Assembly: GCA_007449985.2 (NCBI GenBank)
Contig: VIIQ02000134.1
Span: forward strand, 186,001 to 250,000
DNA: 64,000 nt
Origin: Desmodesmus armatus
Taxonomy: Eukaryota; Chlorophyta; Chlorophyceae; Sphaeropleales; Scenedesmaceae
Reading direction: 5' to 3'
Positions 61,014-64,000 of the stretch are shown here, piece after piece. The notes under the pieces were generated by a model. That model saw only the letters and a program-made list of their open reading frames with translations, was not told the DNA's origin and did not search any database. Numbering within the stretch: position 1 is the stretch's first letter; every line of letters starts with the position of its first letter. The position numbers and the translations under genes were made by a program.

Positions 61014-63072
61014 CCGTCGCTGCTGCTGCTGCCTCCCCCTCCCTCTCCTGCTGCTGCTTCTGGTAGCTTGCCCCTCCAAGCAGCTACCTCGGCTAGGCGA
61101 GGCAGGGAGGGCACCTCCAGCCGCCAACCCTGCAGTACCACATTGCAAACATGTTGTGTCTTTTAGAAATGTGTCCTTCTTCACTGACTTGGTTCTTTTC
61201 CACAAAGACAATGTTTTTTCTTGTTTGGTGTAGGGCAAACAAGAGGCGGTGTACACTACTCAACTGTTATGCTACATGCAGCGACAGGCGACAGACAGGA
61301 AACAGGAATGATGCAGTGTGCCACATCACACGCCTAACTGGTCCTCAGTGAGGTGTGCCTGTGGAACGTGTTGAGCGTGTAGCGTCTGAAAAAACTCTGT
61401 CAATCCCCTGAAACCCCCCCCCCTCCGCCCTCTCCCACCTAGTCCTTGACGATATGCCAATGGAACCCGCTGAACTTGTAGCCTCTCAACTCACCGTCAG
61501 TACTGCCGTCAAAACCTCTTCACCCCCCCCCCTCTTCCTGCCCACCCAGCTAACCCTCCAGGGACAAAGGACCCCCACACACAGACCTGGTCCTCTGTTA
61601 GGTGCCAGTGGAACCTGTTGAGTTTGTATAGGGCCATGAGGTCCAGCAGCTTCAGGATGAAGGGGACGGGGAAGAAGTGGCGACCAACATCCAGCAGCAC
61701 ACCACGCCACAGGAAGCGGGGCGCATCAACAACCTGGGGGGAGGGGGGGGGGGTGAAAAGGAAGGAGGGTGGCAGGGCAGCAGTCAGGCAGGAGGGAAGG
61801 CACACAAGTGCGCAGCACATGCACAAGCACCATTACAGACGCCCTCTCAAAAACTGAGGGGCCAAAGAAGCCGGCAGTACTCCCAGTCTCAACACCTCCA
61901 GCCCTTGCAACCCCACCCCTGCCAGCCAGCATAACTGCATTTCGAGGCTGCGGCGGCTGCTGTGGTTTAGATACTGTGTGATTTGGATACTATGCAAGTC
62001 GAATCCTGCACGGTCGGTTACTGTGCAAGATGCGTACAGTGCAGGGCACCACCCTGGGCCTCTGCCTTACTGCTGCTGTTGACACTGCTGCTGCTTCTGT
62101 TGCTGAGTCATCAGTTTCCCTGGCAATCCCTGCATATGCTTGTTGGTCATGATTTGCTCATGATTGCTTCCACATGTTTGACCAAGGCATGTCTTGGTTT
62201 TTGCTGGCTGCTGCTGCTGCTGCTGCTGCTGGTGCAGTAGTCACCCGACAGGTGTGCCTGGGAAATGTGTGTGCCACTGCCAAGGGCCACGTGAGCGCAT
62301 GCAAGTTGTCCGAGCCACGGCTGTAGCAAGGTCAAGCTGCTGCTATACGAGATAATAACAGATTCTTTGCATCGGCACAGCGAGCCACATGGAGCACAGT
62401 GGACGCGATCTGGATCAACTGCCAGCCAGTCAAACAGCCACCCTTGGACCCAAGGGCGAGAGGGCCTTGCGCACCCTTGTGTGTGTTGCTGTGCAGTTGC
62501 TGCCTGGATTGATACTGCTACTAATGTAGCAACTGCTGTGCTGCGCATGCACCTAGTGTCTGTCTGTTTCAGTCAGTTTGCATGCCACGGCCCCAATCCA
62601 CATCCACCCACCCACCCTTGGACTACCGCTGAATAGCCCTGCTCACCCTTGTGTGTGGCATGCACAGGCCCTGCTGCCCTTCTTTATCGATAGACAGCGC
62701 CTGCAGTAGCGTCTGGATGCCGTAGAAGATTCCTGTGCTGCTTAGGGCTCTGATGGTGATGCCTGACTCAGCACAGACCAACTCATAGCCCTCATGGCTA
62801 AACCTGTAAGGCCAAAGTGCTGGCAGATCCTCCACGACCTCGAGCGATATCGACGGCTGGGTAGCGTTTTCGCACCCTTCTTGCTGCTGCTGTAGGTTGC
62901 TTGGTGCGCTGAAGCGCTGCTGCAGGGCTGCTTGGAGGTACTCTGCCTGTGGCTGCAGGGCAGCACTGCTGCTGATGGTTGGGGCTCTGGGGAGGGTGTA
63001 GGAAGAGGCTCTAACGTAGTCGACAGATGAGGGATACGGAATGACGGTCAGCTGAGGCTGTCCCGCATTCAT
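53670..63072 (-). CDS. GH20 beta-N-acetylhexosaminidase (N-terminal exon unresolved)
   Basis: Hydrolyses terminal N-acetylhexosamine residues of glycans, usually in the vacuole/lysosome or outside the cell. Exons (minus): 62647-63072, 61587-61733, 60803-61129, 58296-58395, 57834-57895, 57391-57492, 56752-56884, 56209-56267, 55842-55936, 55061-55184, 54148-54662 and 53670-53775; phases agree, 731 residues from the ATG at 63072. Motifs in order: GYELVCAESGITIRA and GIFYGIQTLLQ (GH20b domain), RGVLLDVGRHFF, NRFHWHLTEDQGWRLEVP, EIVPEIELPGH, EDVYCAGNE, YIHIGGDEVPK with the catalytic Asp-Glu pair (about D384, E385), IGWDEILEGG, MTPTSHCYFDYRQAP and GSQANLWTEYV. Odd features are a poly-Gln/Ser insertion in exon 3 and a disordered Ala/Pro/Gln insertion of about 130 residues in exon 11. 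The frame is open to 63171 without an ATG, so a signal-peptide exon probably lies further up. Confidence 0.93.
54021..54027. other. T-run in GH20 intron 11
   Basis: A plain homopolymer in the last GH20 intron (53776-54147), a stretch that otherwise holds a GT dinucleotide repeat (about 53820-53843) and a G-run (53959-53970). Nothing else is seen in this intron. Confidence 0.3.
55401..55441. repeat. (AGCAC)n pentanucleotide tract in GH20 intron 9
   Basis: Eight uninterrupted AGCAC units. Shorter relatives of the same pentamer occur in other introns of the gene (about 55191-55214, 56100-56120, 56886-56912, 57017-57050, 57130-57165). Confidence 0.85.
55557..55811. repeat. (CTGTA)n/(CTGCA)n pentanucleotide array in GH20 intron 9
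   Basis: About 25-30 pentamers CTGTA, CTGCA and GTGCA, densest from 55686 to 55811. A short tract of the same kind lies in a PEX12 intron (about 8672-8703). Confidence 0.85.
56550..56600. repeat. Copy of GH20 exon 7 3' end with donor, in intron 7
   Basis: The segment encoding RISDYLASKNRKL (real exon end at 56752) recurs with three or four changes, followed in minus-strand sense by AGAAG/GTGAGTG, a strong donor. Confidence 0.85.
56985..57131. repeat. Two copies of GH20 exon 7 5' end with acceptor, in intron 6
   Basis: ACTCCTCCCAACGAACCTG at the real exon start (56869-56887) recurs at about 56997-57014 and, with GGG for GAA, at about 57108-57125. Both copies keep CTGCAG- or CAG-type acceptors and are preceded by TTGACCC in place of TTGATGC. 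Pentamer CACAG tracts flank each. Confidence 0.82.
57499..57627. repeat. Long CAG/CTG tract next to GH20 exon 6 acceptor
   Basis: About 42 triplets with a GTTGTTGTT interruption, ending 6-7 bp from the exon 6 acceptor. In transcript sense it is (CUG)n. Confidence 0.9.
57902..57981. repeat. (CAG)26-type tract abutting GH20 exon 5 acceptor
   Basis: About 26 pure triplets starting 6 bp upstream (minus sense) of exon 5. It stands where the polypyrimidine tract should be. Confidence 0.9.
58398..58425. repeat. (CAG)9 tract forming the GH20 exon 4 acceptor
   Basis: The last CAG of the transcript-sense (CTG)n run is itself the acceptor of exon 4 (exon starts at 58395). Confidence 0.85.
58926..59018. 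repeat. Palindromic element, copy 2 (GH20 intron 3)
   Basis: CTTGCTACAGCTACCTGATG and its inverse flank a loop of about 24 nt. Same family as 2948-3044, with a few stem mismatches. Confidence 0.8.
59860..59957. repeat. Palindromic element, copy 3 (GH20 intron 3)
   Basis: Same palindrome; arms CCTTGCTACAGCTACCTGAT and inverse. The flank CGACAGAAAATC matches CGACAGGAAAAC beside copy 1. Confidence 0.8.
60388..60484. repeat. Palindromic element, copy 4 (GH20 intron 3)
   Basis: Same palindrome with an ATCTGATG/CATCACAT mismatch region in the stem. Confidence 0.8.
61335..61482. repeat. Two copies of GH20 exon 2 3' end with donor, in intron 2
   Basis: The exon 2 end (61584-61630, encoding LNRFHWHLTEDQ) recurs at about 61437-61482 (TAGTCCTTGACGATATGCCA..) and 61338-61380 (TGGTCCTCAGTGAGGTGTGC..). 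Poly-C tracts lie between the copies. Confidence 0.78.
62438..62490. repeat. Copy of GH20 exon 1 donor region in intron 1
   Basis: CCACCCTTGGAC..CACCCTTGTGTGTG here matches CCACCCTTGGAC..CACCCTTGTGTGTG around the real donor (about 62609-62657). Only the outermost exon bases are included. Confidence 0.55.
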
Positions 63073-63638
63073 GGCTTGAGTTGGGGTCAGATCAATGTTT
63101 TGGTGATCTGTGCTTTGTAATTCTGCGTTCACTGGAGCCTGGACAGCTGATCGGATCACAGTGCAACACACTGAAGGCGTTGATCATCACAAGCCTGATA
63201 TTGCACACAGAAACGCTGGGCATGCAAACCTCACCGACCGCAAAAACATACGGTACAGTTCGCAGTTGCGTTGCTTCTAAGCAAACAAATGGTACTGCAT
63301 TATTCCCCCCTGATGGCAAGGTTCGTGGCGTGGTTGATCATTGCACCATCCACCAGCCAAACATTGGATCATCCATCCGAAACCCTTCTGCCTGAAATAG
63401 CTGTCCTTCAATTTTCATCTGCTGCCAGCCTTCAAATGAAGGCATTTACAGACCGCACGACACATAGGAACGTCCTTCAAGCCCGGTGCCTCTGGTACTG
63501 AAGGAGGCCCACATCATATGACATGTAAGACACCAACATGCGAATGGTTGACACGTCCACCAGTGGCTCCATTCAAAAGTAAACTGTAACAATAATGTAA
63601 CGCCATCAACAACTGCTGTGAGCCGTCCAGCCAACTGC

Positions 63639-64000
63639 TCACGCTGCCTCCAAGGGCTCTGGCTGCACAGTCTTGTACACCCCATAGCGCCCTGCAGATG
63701 ATTTGAAACCCTCCACACCCCCAGACAGCACCTGCACAGGAGCAGCCTGGACACCCGACAAGCTACTGCTGCTGCCCCCCGCTGCTGCTGCTGCTGCTGC
63801 TGGCGTCACCACTCCACCACCCTCTCCATTCGCTGCCTCGCTACTGCTGCCTGCCTGCCGCCGCGCGCGCTTGCTCTTAGGGGTGTCCCCACTGCCACCA
63901 CCATCACCCTCACCCCCTACCGCTGCCTCTGCCCTCTCTGCCGCTGCTGCCGCTGCTGCTGCTGCTCCCTGCTGCTGCTGCTGGTGCTGCCGGTGCTCCC
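63639..64000 (-). CDS. 3' end of an unrecognised protein gene, cut by the right edge
   Basis: From the right edge a single frame (codons starting at 63998, 63995, ...) stays open for 120 codons to TGA at 63639-63641. It has no ATG, so it must be the last exon of a gene beginning outside. The product is Gln/Ala-rich, then acidic-Gly, then a basic patch TPKSKRARRQAG that could be a nuclear localisation signal, another Ala run, and a more ordered tail (VLSGGVEGFKSSAGRYGVYK..PLEAA). The GH20 start lies about 0.5 kb downstream on the same strand. Coding status rests on the open frame and the non-repetitive tail. Confidence 0.55.
   Translation of the reverse strand, partial: EHRQHQQQQQGAAAAAAAAAERAEAAVGGEGDGGGSGDTPKSKRARRQAGSSSEAANGEGGGVVTPAAAAAAAGGSSSSLSGVQAAPVQVLSGGVEGFKSSAGRYGVYKTVQPEPLEAA

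Noticed and set aside
1..64000. tRNA or rRNA genes
   Set aside because: I noticed no cloverleaf with box A/B or rRNA-like segment by eye; a tRNAscan run would be decisive.

Overview
The window looks like nuclear DNA of a GC-rich chlorophycean green alga of the Chlamydomonas/Haematococcus type; the genus is an inference. The genes are intron-rich and use GT-AG splice sites. Putative TGTAA polyadenylation signals follow several genes, coding sequence is full of GCA/CAG-type low complexity, and introns carry long poly-G/poly-C and CTG/CAG tracts. The gene set is eukaryotic and plastid-bearing: leucine biosynthesis, peroxisome assembly, a plastid-type CxxCxGxG zinc finger, MRE11 and a GH20 hexosaminidase. 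Gene models below were built by hand from splice sites, checking that intron phases agree across each gene.

Layout. 124-5255 (-): 2-isopropylmalate synthase, running off the left edge. 5490-8962 (+): PEX12, head to head with it across 234 bp. 12481-19921 (-): a protein of about 2,017 residues with an N-terminal PP2C fold whose catalytic aspartates are mostly replaced. 22284-24906 (-): a 159-residue protein with four CxxCxGxG motifs. 25227-33917 (-): MRE11 in 14 exons. 34294-35395 (+): an LRR gene or gene fragment. 36785-37209: an AT-rich inverted-repeat transposon remnant. 37677-44103 (+): an unrecognised low-complexity protein with a multiplied exon. 44104-53669: about 9.5 kb with no convincing gene, holding a 1.6-1.8 kb segmental duplication made largely of short hairpins. 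53670-63072 (-): GH20 beta-N-acetylhexosaminidase in 12 exons. 63639-64000 (-): the 3' end of another gene running off the right edge.

The most unusual signals are structural. First, introns repeatedly contain decayed copies of the ends of the neighbouring exon, splice site included: copies of an exon's 5' end lie in the upstream intron and copies of its 3' end in the downstream intron. I see this in five genes. Second, two hairpin arrays (49.34-49.98 and 50.98-51.87 kb) have many stems that differ but a loop that stays close to NCAGG. Third, a palindromic element of about 97 bp occurs four times, in introns of two unrelated genes.

The genes do not form one pathway. Housekeeping functions (amino-acid synthesis, peroxisome import, plastid protein assembly, DNA double-strand-break repair, glycan turnover) sit side by side, as is usual for a eukaryotic chromosome segment.
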